A stretch of 64,000 bases of DNA. Origin: JACVRN01 sp036389255. Its GTDB lineage: Bacteria > Acidobacteriota > Blastocatellia > Pyrinomonadales > Pyrinomonadaceae. The notes beneath the pieces are model-generated. The model had not been told where the DNA came from. It saw nothing but the letters and a program-made list of their open reading frames with translations, and did not search any database. The stretch spans positions 13,664 through 77,663 of the forward strand of contig DASVQI010000009.1 of the NCBI GenBank assembly GCA_036389255.1, in the 5' to 3' direction. Position numbers and translations under genes: made by a program. The stretch's first letter is position 1. Each line of letters starts with the position of its first letter. Positions 15,385-24,286 of the stretch are shown piece by piece.

Positions 15385-16191
15385 ATGGGCCTCTTAACTC
15401 TCTTTAAGCTCTGCGCGGGCTTTGTCATGGCGGCCCTGCTTCTAGCGGCGTGCGGCCGGAGCGCCGAGGTGTCGGACGAGACAAATCCTAAAGTGCTTTA
15501 CGTGGCGGCGGCAGCAGACCTTACGCCCGCATTTGAGGAGTTGGGCCGTAACTTCGAGCAGGCTACGGGCATCCGGGTGATTTACAACTTCGGCTCGACG
15601 GGGATGCTTGCAAAGCAGATTGAGAACGGCGCTCCCGTGGACGTTTTCGCGGCAGCCAACGTGGAGTTCATAGACGGGCTTGAGCGAAAAGGATTGATTA
15701 TACCGGACAGCAAGGCTCTCTACGCGCGCGGCCGCATCACCATCTGGCTGAAGTCTGACAGCACATTGCGAATCGAGCGGCTTGAGGATTTGGCGCGGCC
15801 CGAAGTCGAGCGAGTGGCTATAGCCAATCCGGAGCACGCGCCCTACGGTGTGGCAGCGCGCGAGGCGCTACAGGCGGTGCGCGTCTGGGACATAGTTCAG
15901 CCCAAGTGCGTCTTCGGTGAAAACGTGCGTCAGACTTTGCAGTACGCGGAGAGCGGCAACGTCAGCGCCTCTATTGTGGCCCTGAGCCTCAGCGTTCAGA
16001 GCAACGGCCGTTGGATACTTGTGCCGGAAGAGCTGCACAAGCCTTTAGAACAGGCGCTTGCGGTCATGAAGCGCACCCGACGCGAGCAACAGGCTAGACA
16101 GTTCGCAGCCTTCATCAACGGAGAACAGGGCAGGCCCATCATGCGTAAGTACGGCTTTCTGCTGCCCGGCGAGCCAATCGCCCGCCAGTGA
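15385..16191 (+). CDS. modA: Molybdate-type ABC transporter substrate-binding lipoprotein
   Basis: ModA binds molybdate or tungstate in the periplasm and delivers it to ModBC. The 268-residue protein has a lipoprotein signal (FVMAALLLAACG, lipobox LAAC) and the ModA pattern: VLYVAAAADLTPAFEELG, FNFGSTGMLAKQIENGAPVD-like segment around residues 68-86, VDVFAAANVEFIDGL, and ANPEHAPYGVAAREAL. The serine and threonine of the GSTG loop fit oxyanion binding. No modB or modC gene is beside it. It might serve a transporter elsewhere, or be a related phosphonate/sulfate-like binder, but the AAAADL start and APYG segment favour ModA. Confidence 0.85.
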   Translation: MGLLTLFKLCAGFVMAALLLAACGRSAEVSDETNPKVLYVAAAADLTPAFEELGRNFEQATGIRVIYNFGSTGMLAKQIENGAPVDVFAAANVEFIDGLERKGLIIPDSKALYARGRITIWLKSDSTLRIERLEDLARPEVERVAIANPEHAPYGVAAREALQAVRVWDIVQPKCVFGENVRQTLQYAESGNVSASIVALSLSVQSNGRWILVPEELHKPLEQALAVMKRTRREQQARQFAAFINGEQGRPIMRKYGFLLPGEPIARQ

Positions 16192-16225
16192 CGAACTCTT
16201 AAGATTACTTCCTTTTTGCGTACGC

Positions 16226-18958
16226 TCAGTTGCTCATGTAAGTCTCTATTCTCAAATCTCCTCCGTCCGTGCTGATGGTGACGGTGCCGCTTCTACCCGT
16301 GATGAGAATCTGCGCGCCCGCAGCTCTCCAACGCTCCAACACTTCTTTATGTGGATGGCCATAGATGGAGCTTTGGCCCACTGAGATAATCGCGTAGACG
16401 GGAGAGGCGGCGCGTATAAAGCTCTCGGTCGAGGATGTGCGCGAGCCGTGATGCGCGACCTTGACTACGTCGCATCTTAAAGTTTCCGGCGCGAGCACGA
16501 GAGCAGCTTCCGCAGTTCTTTCAATATCTCCGGTTAAAAGAAAAGCTCTCTCGCCAAGACGCAGCCGCAAAGTCACGGAATCATCATTGCGCGACGGGGC
16601 GGCTCTATCGCTGGTGCGCTCAGGCCAGAGCACCTCTAGGGTGACTGCGCCGAACTGTAGCGTGTCTCCGCGCGCCAGAGTATGAACGGGCACGCCACCG
16701 GCGGCTGCCGTCGCCGCGAAGCGCCTGTATTCATCGTCGTAAACCGGAGCACGCCCCACGAACGCCGCGCGCACATGAAAGTTACGCATCACGTCGTTCA
16801 GGCCATCCATGTGGTCTGTGTCCGCGTGCGTGGCTAGGATGTAATCAACTCTGTCCAGCCCGCGCCACCAAAGATATTCCGAGACGACCGCTTCGCCTAT
16901 GCCGCGCGCATCACGCTCAAACTTCTCTTCCCCTTCCATGTCGCCACTCCCGGCGCGCTCGTTGAAGCGTGGGCGACCGCCGCCGTCTATCAAAAGAGTA
17001 GTGCCGTCCGGCATGGTCACGAGCGCCGCGTCGCCCTGCCCCACGTCCAGAAAATCTACACGCAATCTTCCGTCCGGTCTTGGCGCGCTGAAGGGATGAA
17101 GAATGATGAGGGCGGCGAGCACCGCCAGCCCTACACCCGCCAGATGAGGAACGAAGCGCTTGAGAGGGTGCGTCTCATCATCCGGCATCAAGCCAATATG
17201 AAGCGGACGCCAGCGCGAGAGCAGCAGGGCCAGAGCCGAAAGCGGCAGGTAGTAAAGAGCATAAACAGCCGAAGCCCAGCCGCTATATTCGGGCAGGCGC
17301 ACAGACGCCAAGCGTAGGCTCACGAAAGGGTCAACGCTATGCACCATGAGCCAGTTCAGGTGCTCGGCTGTCCAGACAAGGGGCGCTGCCAGCGACGCGC
17401 TCAACTGGCCCAAGCTTAGAGCCATGAGAGAGACAAGAGCCAGCGCGGTCATCAAGGCTCCGACGCCTATGTTCAACAGAGGCGCGGCTACCGGCAGGCG
17501 ATGAAAGTAGAGAACCAGCAGGGGCAGCAGCACAACCTGCACGCACGTTGATACGACCAGCGCTCCGAAGCCGTAACGCAGCAGGCGCTGAACTCGCCAG
17601 CGCTCAAGCTTTGCGGCTAGCCCCGTCTTCCAGAGCCCGTAGCTGTAGACGGACTGCTCCATCTCGCTCTTCCAATCTCGCTCGCTCCAGTACAGCGCTT
17701 CGCTTAGCCTTCGGATGATGCGCGGGCAGACAGGCGGGTGCGGGGTCGCGCGCGTGGGCCGCCACCGTCCAATCTCTTCTAGTTTCTTCAGAAGCGGCCA
17801 GCCCAGCCCAACTATCGCCAGCACTGATAGGAAGGTCAGTTGGAACGAAGGGTCGAAGAGTTCCACGGGCCGTCGTATGAGCAGCACGAGCGCGGCAAAG
17901 GCAAGCGCATTCATTGACCTTGCGCGGCGATGAAAAAGGGGCGCGAGCGCTACGACCGTGAACATGAGGCTGGCGCGAACGACAGAGCTTTCCGCTCCGA
18001 CAGCTAGCGCGTATGCCCACAGAAACAGAATCGAGACGGCAAACTGTAAAGACCTGCGCCCGATGACTCGCCTGATGATGAGAAAGACCAGCCCGCCGAT
18101 GAAGCTTATGTGCAGGCCGCTTATGACGAGTATGTGAAAGGTTCCGCCCTGACGAAAGCGCTCGGCTGTCGGGCGCGAAAGATAGAGCCGGTTGCCCAGA
18201 AGCGCGGCCTTGAGCACGCCCGCCGTCTCCACGTTAAACCTCTCGTCAATCATCACGAGCAGTCGCTCGCGCCAGCCGTAAAGCCATGCGAGAGGCAGAA
18301 AGACTCGCTCGTCCTCCAGCCGCTCAATGAGCAGAGGGCTTTTGATAGTCCCGGTCGCGTCATAGCCGCGCCGCTCCAGATATTCCGTGAAGGAAGAGAC
18401 GCCCGGATTGCGAAAGCTCTCGGCGCGGCGGAGCGCAACCATCACTGAGATTCGCGCCCCGTATCTCAGCTCAAGCTCCTGATACTCCGCTCCGGCTGAC
18501 AGGTCGCTCGCGGGAGCAAACAGCCACACGACGCCCTTCGCCACGCGTTCCGTCCCTTTGAATCTAATGCGCTCGACGCGCAGAGTTAGATAAAAGCCGT
18601 CGGGCGATTGCTCGGGCGCAAGCATCAGCGAGCCAGTCAGCTCTACCGGCTCGCCGGAGCCTATAACTCCATCGTCATACAGACGCTGCAAGCGCTCCAG
18701 CTCAATCCGGCTCTGCTCTATTGCCGCAAGCGTAGCGCCCGCAGAGAAGAAGCTCAGCGCCAGAAAGGCTACGATAAAAGCTTCCCTTCTCAGCACGAAG
18801 AGGGACAGCGTGAGCAGCGAGGCGATTATGCAGGAGATTAAAGAAGCTCTGAGCGAGGCGGCTGACAACCGCGAAGCCGCGATGCCGCACGCAAAGCAGA
18901 CCGCGAGCAAGGCTAGAGGATTCGCCGCAAACGGTCGCACGAGAGGTCGAGCGCACAT
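16226..18958 (-). CDS. comEC: DNA internalisation channel ComEC/Rec2
   Basis: ComEC forms the inner-membrane channel that carries single-stranded DNA into the cytoplasm during transformation. The 910-residue protein has an N-terminal DUF4131-type region with several TM helices, the central Competence domain (GGTFHILVISGLHISFIGGL is its signature) with multiple TM helices, and a C-terminal metallo-beta-lactamase domain starting at VDFLDVGQGDAALV. The metal motif is HADTDHMDGL and a later conserved motif is VVKVAHHGSRTSS, so the domain is probably an active nuclease that degrades the non-transforming strand. The full-length three-domain layout is intact. Together with comEA and the pil genes it indicates natural competence. 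Confidence 0.93.
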   Translation of the reverse strand: MCARPLVRPFAANPLALLAVCFACGIAASRLSAASLRASLISCIIASLLTLSLFVLRREAFIVAFLALSFFSAGATLAAIEQSRIELERLQRLYDDGVIGSGEPVELTGSLMLAPEQSPDGFYLTLRVERIRFKGTERVAKGVVWLFAPASDLSAGAEYQELELRYGARISVMVALRRAESFRNPGVSSFTEYLERRGYDATGTIKSPLLIERLEDERVFLPLAWLYGWRERLLVMIDERFNVETAGVLKAALLGNRLYLSRPTAERFRQGGTFHILVISGLHISFIGGLVFLIIRRVIGRRSLQFAVSILFLWAYALAVGAESSVVRASLMFTVVALAPLFHRRARSMNALAFAALVLLIRRPVELFDPSFQLTFLSVLAIVGLGWPLLKKLEEIGRWRPTRATPHPPVCPRIIRRLSEALYWSERDWKSEMEQSVYSYGLWKTGLAAKLERWRVQRLLRYGFGALVVSTCVQVVLLPLLVLYFHRLPVAAPLLNIGVGALMTALALVSLMALSLGQLSASLAAPLVWTAEHLNWLMVHSVDPFVSLRLASVRLPEYSGWASAVYALYYLPLSALALLLSRWRPLHIGLMPDDETHPLKRFVPHLAGVGLAVLAALIILHPFSAPRPDGRLRVDFLDVGQGDAALVTMPDGTTLLIDGGGRPRFNERAGSGDMEGEEKFERDARGIGEAVVSEYLWWRGLDRVDYILATHADTDHMDGLNDVMRNFHVRAAFVGRAPVYDDEYRRFAATAAAGGVPVHTLARGDTLQFGAVTLEVLWPERTSDRAAPSRNDDSVTLRLRLGERAFLLTGDIERTAEAALVLAPETLRCDVVKVAHHGSRTSSTESFIRAASPVYAIISVGQSSIYGHPHKEVLERWRAAGAQILITGRSGTVTISTDGGDLRIETYMSN

Positions 18959-19135
18959 CAGTCGCTAACGGACAGGCGGGCCAAGCGCTCGCGCCGTAGC
19001 CCGTACATACTCTTCAGATTCGGATAGCTTAGATTCTGTTCGACGCGTGATGAGGTGAACCGGGATTATAGACTCGGCCCGTGTGGATTGTCTCTACAAA
19101 AGTTCGGGAAGCCGTGATTTAATTATGGCAATGCG

Positions 19136-19163
19136 GAGGGGAAGCAGGCGGGTGCTTCCCCTC
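19136..19163 (-). terminator. Hairpin at the 3' end of the VWFA gene
   Basis: Perfect 11-bp stem GAGGGGAAGCA (19136-19146) and TGCTTCCCCTC (19153-19163) with a 6-nt loop, immediately after the stop of the minus-strand VWFA gene. It lacks a T-run on the minus strand, so its termination efficiency is uncertain. Confidence 0.6.
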
Positions 19164-19164
19164 T

Positions 19165-21351
19165 TTATTTAACTACCTCGAAATCTATCCAGTTAATCGC
19201 CGTGCGATTTTTTGTCTCTGCGCGAAGGTCTGTGACGATTACCTGTAGCGCGTACTCGCCCGGCTGTAGCCCTCCGAGTTGCAGGCTGCCTCCGGCTACG
19301 AGCCGCTCCATGTCCGCTTGGCTTCTGGCTTCATAGGGCGTCTCGCGGCCCGCGAAAATCTCTTTGCCGTCGCGGTAGAGCCTTATCTGGGTCACCAGTT
19401 GCGGCAGGCTTCTGCCTTTGTCCGCCTTCGCGTTGAAGATGACGTAGGCAAACTGCATGACCTGTCCCGCGCGGAAGCGGCGCATGGCCGCCTGCGTCAG
19501 CATGCTTGCAGTCTCGCCGCCGGAGGCAGCGCCGGTAACGCCCGCGCTGTTTGTCGCTGCCACAGGGTCGAAGCCGCTCAGGGCTATGCCGGATAGCGCA
19601 AGCTTATCTTTACCTACGTCCGGCACGTTGATGAACTGGCTGGCCGAGCCTACCTTTGCCGATTTGTCGTCGCGCACGGCTACGCGCAACTGGTATGCGC
19701 CGGACTTTTTGATGGGAACGTTGAGCGAGTAGACCAGCCCGCTCTGTAGCGCCCTGTCATAAAGCTTATCGGAGAGCGTGACGGTGTGCGTCTCACCGAC
19801 CGAAGAAATAACGGCCCCGCTTTCGTTGAAAGTGTAGGCCACGACGTTAATCACAGCCTCGCGCATCCCGTCCGGCTTCCGGGTAAAGGTCAGTCCCTCG
19901 GTAGAGATGTGAACGAGGGAGCGCACGAAGGAGCCCGCCGCAGCGTCGTTTCCGAAAAGCGCCGTGAGCCGCAGGTTGATGTCGTCGGAAGCGAAGGGCG
20001 AAGCCAGCGCACGCATAATCTGCCGCTCCGGGCTATTTGCTATGGGCCTTACCTCTTCGTCCGTAATCCCTAGGAAGCCGCTTCTGTAGCGAACCTTCAG
20101 GCCGGGGCCTTTGACCCTGACCGTAAGGTGATTAAAGCGGACTTTGGACGCGTCGAATGCCGAGGCGTCGGGCTGAAAGCCTATCAGGTAATAACTCTTC
20201 TGGTCGTCCAGAGTCCTTCTGATGCCTCCGCCGAGGTCGTTGCTGTTATAAATGGCAAAGCCGCCCGTGCGCTCCGCTATGTATCTCAGTCCGTCCTGCG
20301 GGCCCATCAGCTTCTCGCGGTTGGTTCTCATCACTCCCTGAATCTCATTGACCCCTAGGTTCGCTACGTTCTGGGCTTCAGACGGAGTCATCCCTTCCGC
20401 GACGAGTCCTCTGGCGTCCATGGTGTAGACGACGACTCCCGCCCGGCTGGAGCTGTCAATCAGACGTTCTATAGCCCGGCGTACAAGCTGGCCCTTGCCC
20501 GGCTCGTCCGAGTCAACTAGGAAATAGCCTTCCGACAAGAGCAGCACGGCCTTACGGCCCGGCAAGTCTCGCATCCCACTGACGACATAGCTCGTAACGC
20601 CCAGCGAAGCTCTGGCCAGCGTGTCGTCACGAAATTTTTCAGGGCTCTCGGGTCTTACAATCCCTCTGTCCTGACTATCGGTAGGCATTCTGGTGCGAGG
20701 CTCCATCCCGGCAGCCACGTCGCCGCCCGGCTCGAATGAGCGCAGGCGACCGACTAGAGGGTTATACTTGATGTTCTCTATGGCGGCGTAAAGCTGCTGC
20801 TTGTTGAAGGTGAACTGCTGCAAAGCGCCCACGCCCGCGCTCACGCGCACTATGGCTACTAAATCACCGGGCTGCATCTGCTCATCAACAAACCTTTTCA
20901 GAGCCTGCCTCACCTGATTCATACTTTCAAAGGATAACGTCAGGTCGTCTACGACGAGCGCTATCGTCCTCCTGACCTGTTCCGGGCGAATCACTGCGGG
21001 CGGAACCGGCACGCGGCTCCTGTCCGTTCTTGTCGCCCCGGCCACGGGCTGCCCTGCGGTCTGCACTTCGTTCGTCACCAGAGAGAAGTTTGTTATCTTC
21101 TGCGGCTTGCCGTTGACCAGCACCTCGAAATCTTCCGCTCCGAGGTTTGTGACCAAGCGCCCCTTGCTGTCGGTCACCACCGCGTCAATCTGTACCAGAT
21201 TTGTAGTGATGCGAACTACGGAATCTTCATCGGCGGGCTGAACTCCTTGCTGCCGAGTCGGCGTAGGCGCGGGAGAAGGCGTCTGAGCCCGAGCAGTCAG
21301 AGAGGCAGAGACAATTACGTAGAGGAAAAAGAGAGATGCAAATTTTTTCAT
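19165..21351 (-). CDS. Secreted VWFA-related domain protein (acidobacterial type)
   Basis: The 728-residue protein has a signal peptide (MKKFASLFFLYVIVSASLTA) and a Pro/Thr linker, then the N-terminal beta segment VVRITTNLVQIDAVVTDSKG that marks the VWFA-related Acidobacterial domain family. The von Willebrand A region follows (TIALVVDDLTLSFESMNQV; KAVLLLSEGYFLVDS; GVVVYTMDARGLV; YYLIGFQPD). The MIDAS-like start is VVDDLTLS rather than the strict DxSxS, which is common in this family. The C-terminal 280 residues are beta-rich, with no motif I can name. These proteins are secreted and abundant in Acidobacteria; their function is unknown, with adhesion or complex assembly suspected. It is a single gene with its own promoter and terminator-like hairpin. 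Confidence 0.85.
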   Translation of the reverse strand: MKKFASLFFLYVIVSASLTARAQTPSPAPTPTRQQGVQPADEDSVVRITTNLVQIDAVVTDSKGRLVTNLGAEDFEVLVNGKPQKITNFSLVTNEVQTAGQPVAGATRTDRSRVPVPPAVIRPEQVRRTIALVVDDLTLSFESMNQVRQALKRFVDEQMQPGDLVAIVRVSAGVGALQQFTFNKQQLYAAIENIKYNPLVGRLRSFEPGGDVAAGMEPRTRMPTDSQDRGIVRPESPEKFRDDTLARASLGVTSYVVSGMRDLPGRKAVLLLSEGYFLVDSDEPGKGQLVRRAIERLIDSSSRAGVVVYTMDARGLVAEGMTPSEAQNVANLGVNEIQGVMRTNREKLMGPQDGLRYIAERTGGFAIYNSNDLGGGIRRTLDDQKSYYLIGFQPDASAFDASKVRFNHLTVRVKGPGLKVRYRSGFLGITDEEVRPIANSPERQIMRALASPFASDDINLRLTALFGNDAAAGSFVRSLVHISTEGLTFTRKPDGMREAVINVVAYTFNESGAVISSVGETHTVTLSDKLYDRALQSGLVYSLNVPIKKSGAYQLRVAVRDDKSAKVGSASQFINVPDVGKDKLALSGIALSGFDPVAATNSAGVTGAASGGETASMLTQAAMRRFRAGQVMQFAYVIFNAKADKGRSLPQLVTQIRLYRDGKEIFAGRETPYEARSQADMERLVAGGSLQLGGLQPGEYALQVIVTDLRAETKNRTAINWIDFEVVK

Positions 21352-21412
21352 TGCTCAGAGGCGTCCTTTGCAATCAGGGCAAGATTTTAAAGACCGGGGA
21401 GGAGAGGCCGGA

Positions 21413-21442
21413 ATCATACAAGAAAAACTTTTACATTGTCAT
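21413..21442 (-). promoter_or_regulatory. Promoter of VWFA gene
   Basis: On the minus strand ATGACA (21442-21437) and TATGAT (21418-21413) are spaced by 18 nt, about 60 nt upstream of the ATG at 21351. A reasonable sigma-70 type promoter. Confidence 0.5.
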
Positions 21443-21477
21443 CTCAAATTATTCCGGAACCGCCTGCGAGCGATAGA

Positions 21478-22695
21478 TTATCCGGCAAGCGTATGGCTGA
21501 GCCTGACTACCGTTTCTACGTGATGTGTCTGAGGGAACATGTCGAAGGCGGCGAGGCTCTCTGGCGTGTAGCCGCCAGCGACTATTTCCCGCAGGTCGCG
21601 TGCTAGGGTGGCGGGGTCGCATGAGACGTAGGTGATGCGTCTCGGACGTAGGGCAAGGATGCCTTGGGCCGCTCCTTCTTCAAGCCCCGTGCGCGGCGGG
21701 TCTAGCAGTACGAGGTCAACCGGCGCGTGATGATGAGCGTTCTCATTCAACCATGTGCCGACGCCCGCGCACTCTACCTGCGAGTTCCGAAGCTCCGCGT
21801 TCAGCAGATTCCGGCGTGCATAAGCTGCGGCGGAGGGGTTTCCTTCCACGCCTATTACCTGATTGAAGCGCCGCGCCAGAGGAAGAGTGAAAAGCCCCAC
21901 GCCGCAATAGAGGTCAATAGCCGTGCCTCCACGCGCGTCGTCCAGAGCGTGCGCTACCAGCGACGGCAGAAGCGACTGGTTAATCTGGAAAAAGCCTTCG
22001 GCGCTGAAACGGTAACGATGCTCAAGGATGACGCGGCTGGCTTCCAGTGGCTCTTCGCCGCTCAGAGTGGGAGAGAGCGACACGCCTTCGTCGCCCGCCA
22101 CTGCCTGAAAGTCTTCCGACCGGGGCGGCAGAGAGCCTTCGCTCATTTGCTCGCGTAAGCCTGAGAGCGTGGATTGAAGCTCGGGGACTAGCACGGGACA
22201 CTCCGCTACGTCGCAGACGCGATGCGAGCCGCGCTCGTAATAGCCGATGCGATGGCGGGCGTCGTCGTGTTGCCACTGCGCGCGCGCACGGTAGCGCCAC
22301 TCAAGCGGGCTTGGCGTGATGGGAATCTCGCCGGGCTCTATGCGCGCGATGCGTCTCAGGCAGTCGCGTATAATCTCGACTTTAGATTCCAACTGGGCGC
22401 GATAATCCATCTGTTGAAAGTCGCAGCCGCCGCAGCGTCCGAAATAGGGGCAGGGCGGCTCTACGCGAACGGGCGAGGGCTCCAGAACTTCAACTATGGA
22501 AGCGAACGCGACGCGACCTCGCACGCTCTCAATCCGCGCGCGCACGAGGTCGCCGGGCGCGGCAAGGGCCACCAGCAGGGTTCTTCCTGCGGCGTGCGCC
22601 AGCCCCATGCCTCCGGGCAGGATGCGCTCTATGCGCACCTCAAGCTCCGGCTCGTGCAGAGGCTCCCGGCGTCGTCGTCTGGATTTATCACTCAT
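21478..22695 (-). CDS. rlmD: 23S rRNA (uracil-C5)-methyltransferase, RlmD/TrmA family
   Basis: This class methylates C5 of uracil in rRNA or tRNA from S-adenosylmethionine through a cysteine adduct. The 405-residue protein begins with a TRAM RNA-binding domain (VRIERILPGGMGLAHAAGR). An iron-sulfur cysteine cluster follows: CPYFGRCGGCDFQQ, with a further Cys at CDVAECPVLVPE. The Rossmann methyltransferase domain carries AIDLYCGVGLFTLPLARRF, the NPP-type motif LVLLDPPRTGLEEG, and the nucleophile motif YVSCDPATLARDL. The cluster points to the RlmD/RlmCD/RumA branch rather than tRNA-specific TrmA. The exact target uridine cannot be read from sequence. It ends 20 nt from the next gene on the same strand and may share its transcript. 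Confidence 0.87.
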   Translation of the reverse strand: MSDKSRRRRREPLHEPELEVRIERILPGGMGLAHAAGRTLLVALAAPGDLVRARIESVRGRVAFASIVEVLEPSPVRVEPPCPYFGRCGGCDFQQMDYRAQLESKVEIIRDCLRRIARIEPGEIPITPSPLEWRYRARAQWQHDDARHRIGYYERGSHRVCDVAECPVLVPELQSTLSGLREQMSEGSLPPRSEDFQAVAGDEGVSLSPTLSGEEPLEASRVILEHRYRFSAEGFFQINQSLLPSLVAHALDDARGGTAIDLYCGVGLFTLPLARRFNQVIGVEGNPSAAAYARRNLLNAELRNSQVECAGVGTWLNENAHHHAPVDLVLLDPPRTGLEEGAAQGILALRPRRITYVSCDPATLARDLREIVAGGYTPESLAAFDMFPQTHHVETVVRLSHTLAG

Positions 22696-22715
22696 CGCCC
22701 GGCAATGATACCAGA

Positions 22716-23444
22716 TTAGAGATAGAAGAGGCTGAGGCGGGGCAGACCGTGTTGTTCGCGCAGTCGTTTGAGAAGAAGATTGTCGAATGTCTGCTGGTAC
22801 GTGGCGCTCTCCATGCGGTTCTTGTAGGGCTGTAGCTGCTCTTCCGTTTCCGAGCGAGCCTTTTCCAGCTCGCTCGCGGACATGCTTTGTAGAACCGCGT
22901 CGTCCAGACTCTTTTCCAGACTGGTCAGGTCGCTTTCGAGCCTTTCCGCATCGGGGCGACGCGCGTGAGAGAAATCCTTTTCAAGCTCTTCCAGCCGCGC
23001 AGCCGTGCGCCCTAGCGCGTCGAAGAGAGCGTCTTTGCGCTTTCTCTCACGGCAGATATTTATGAGCGAGAGACGAGCGCCTGCCATGTGCTCAAGGATG
23101 ATGCTGCGCGGAAAAGGCAGGCGCTCGTCCGACTCCTCGACTTCCTGCCCGTCTTCGCCGTTCGATGCGGCGTCCGTCGCGCCGAGTTGTGATTCGAGCC
23201 ACTCCGCGAACTGTGCTTCGACCTCCTCCTGACAATAGAAGAGAGTCTTGACCGTTCGCTTGCGCGGCTTTGATTCGTAGGAATCGAATGCCTGCTCGAT
23301 GCCTCGCAGAGCCACGTGAAGCGGAACGCCCATCTCCTTCCAGCTCTCAATCAGCGCCCAGTCCATAGGACTCAGCAGCAGACTGCGCCCCCTGCGGCGT
23401 ATAAACGTGTCCTCGATTTCCGTAAAGTAGTTGAAATAGTTCAT
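22716..23444 (-). CDS. Conserved hypothetical protein, last gene of birA-GT-coaX cluster
   Basis: A soluble 242-residue protein that I do not recognise by function. I start at ATG 23444 (MNYFNYFTEIEDTFIRRRGR); the frame is open 25 codons further upstream but that part is encoded by the inverted repeat 23457-23521. The N-terminal half has a compact region (LLLSPMDWALIESWKEMGVP, LHVALRGIEQAFDSY), then a basic segment KPRKRTVKTLFYC and a variable acidic loop. The C-terminal half is predicted helical/coiled coil (RLEELEKDFSHARRPDAERL and onwards) and ends ..LFYL. No TM or signal. Proteins beginning this way appear, to my recollection, in other Acidobacteria, but I cannot cite one. It sits downstream of coaX on the same strand. 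Confidence 0.7.
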   Translation of the reverse strand: MNYFNYFTEIEDTFIRRRGRSLLLSPMDWALIESWKEMGVPLHVALRGIEQAFDSYESKPRKRTVKTLFYCQEEVEAQFAEWLESQLGATDAASNGEDGQEVEESDERLPFPRSIILEHMAGARLSLINICRERKRKDALFDALGRTAARLEELEKDFSHARRPDAERLESDLTSLEKSLDDAVLQSMSASELEKARSETEEQLQPYKNRMESATYQQTFDNLLLKRLREQHGLPRLSLFYL

Positions 23445-23456
23445 AAAAGCGGTGGC

Positions 23457-23521
23457 CAGTGACAGGTGACGAGCGCCGAGGGCGGAAGATGTCTTATCTT
23501 GCCACTCATAACTCGTCACTG
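23457..23521. repeat. Imperfect inverted repeat of GTGAC-type units
   Basis: The outer arms CAGTGACAGGTGACGAG (23457-23473) and CTCATAACTCGTCACTG (23505-23521) pair with an offset, and the inner GGCGGAAGAT pairs with ATCTTGCC. It separates coaX from the next gene and touches the last codon of coaX. It shares the GTGACAGGTG word with the repeat at 28047-28135. Confidence 0.6.
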
Positions 23522-24286
23522 CTTTTTCTGTCTCTCGTAAACCAGTCTGAGGCCGTCCAGCGTGAGGTTGTCGTCAATCTCTTTGATGTATTCGGAGCCG
23601 CTTGCTATGAGCGGCGCCAGGCCGCCCGTGGCTACGATGCGAACAGTCGCCCCAAGCTCTTCTCTCATCCTCTTCAGGATGCCGTCCACCAGCCCTGCGT
23701 AGCCGTAGTAGAGGCCGGATTGCATGGAGCCTATGGTGGTGGAGCCTATGACGGAAGCGGGGCGCTTAATCTCTACGCGCGGCAGCTTGGCCGTGCGCGC
23801 AAAGAGCGCGTCCGAAGAGATGGTGATGCCCGGCGTGATGACTCCGCCCAAGTATTCGCCGCGCTCGTTGATGGCGTCAAAGGTCGTGGCCGTCCCGAAG
23901 TCAACTATGATGCACGGGGAGCCGTACTTATGTATGGCTGCAACGGCGTCTACTATTCGGTCTGCGCCCACGTCCGACGGCGGGTCGTAGAGTATGGGCA
24001 CGCCTGTATCGGTCGTGTGGTCTACGAAGAGCGGCGCGTGATGAAAGTAGCTCTCGGCCATGCGCCGCAGCGTGAAATTGAGCGGCGGCACGACGGAGGC
24101 TATGGCGATTGCCGTGATGGCTTTGAAATCCAGCCCCGCAAGCTGGAAGAGGTTGCGAGCATGCACGCCGTACTCGTCCACGGTTCGCTCTCGCGCCGTA
24201 GTCAGCCGCCAGTGCGTAAGCAGACGCTCCTTGTCGTACACGCCGAGCGAAGTATTGGTGTTGCCGACATCAATCGCCAGAAGCAT
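23516..24286 (-). CDS. coaX: Type III pantothenate kinase
   Basis: CoaX phosphorylates pantothenate with ATP in the first step of coenzyme A synthesis. It differs from CoaA in being insensitive to CoA feedback and needing a monovalent cation. The 256-residue protein carries the ASKHA-fold signatures: LLAIDVGNTNTSLGVYD at the N-terminus (phosphate-1), PSDVGADRIVDAVAAIH, IIVDFGTATTFDAINERG (phosphate-2) and GGVITPGITISSDALFARTA, then TIGSMQSGLYYGYAGLVDG and VATGGLAPLI (adenosine loop). All expected motifs are present and the length is normal. Its start overlaps the end of the upstream glycosyltransferase gene by 17 nt, consistent with a birA-GT-coaX operon. birA and coaX are neighbours in many bacteria. 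Confidence 0.95.
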   Translation of the reverse strand: MLLAIDVGNTNTSLGVYDKERLLTHWRLTTARERTVDEYGVHARNLFQLAGLDFKAITAIAIASVVPPLNFTLRRMAESYFHHAPLFVDHTTDTGVPILYDPPSDVGADRIVDAVAAIHKYGSPCIIVDFGTATTFDAINERGEYLGGVITPGITISSDALFARTAKLPRVEIKRPASVIGSTTIGSMQSGLYYGYAGLVDGILKRMREELGATVRIVATGGLAPLIASGSEYIKEIDDNLTLDGLRLVYERQKKQ

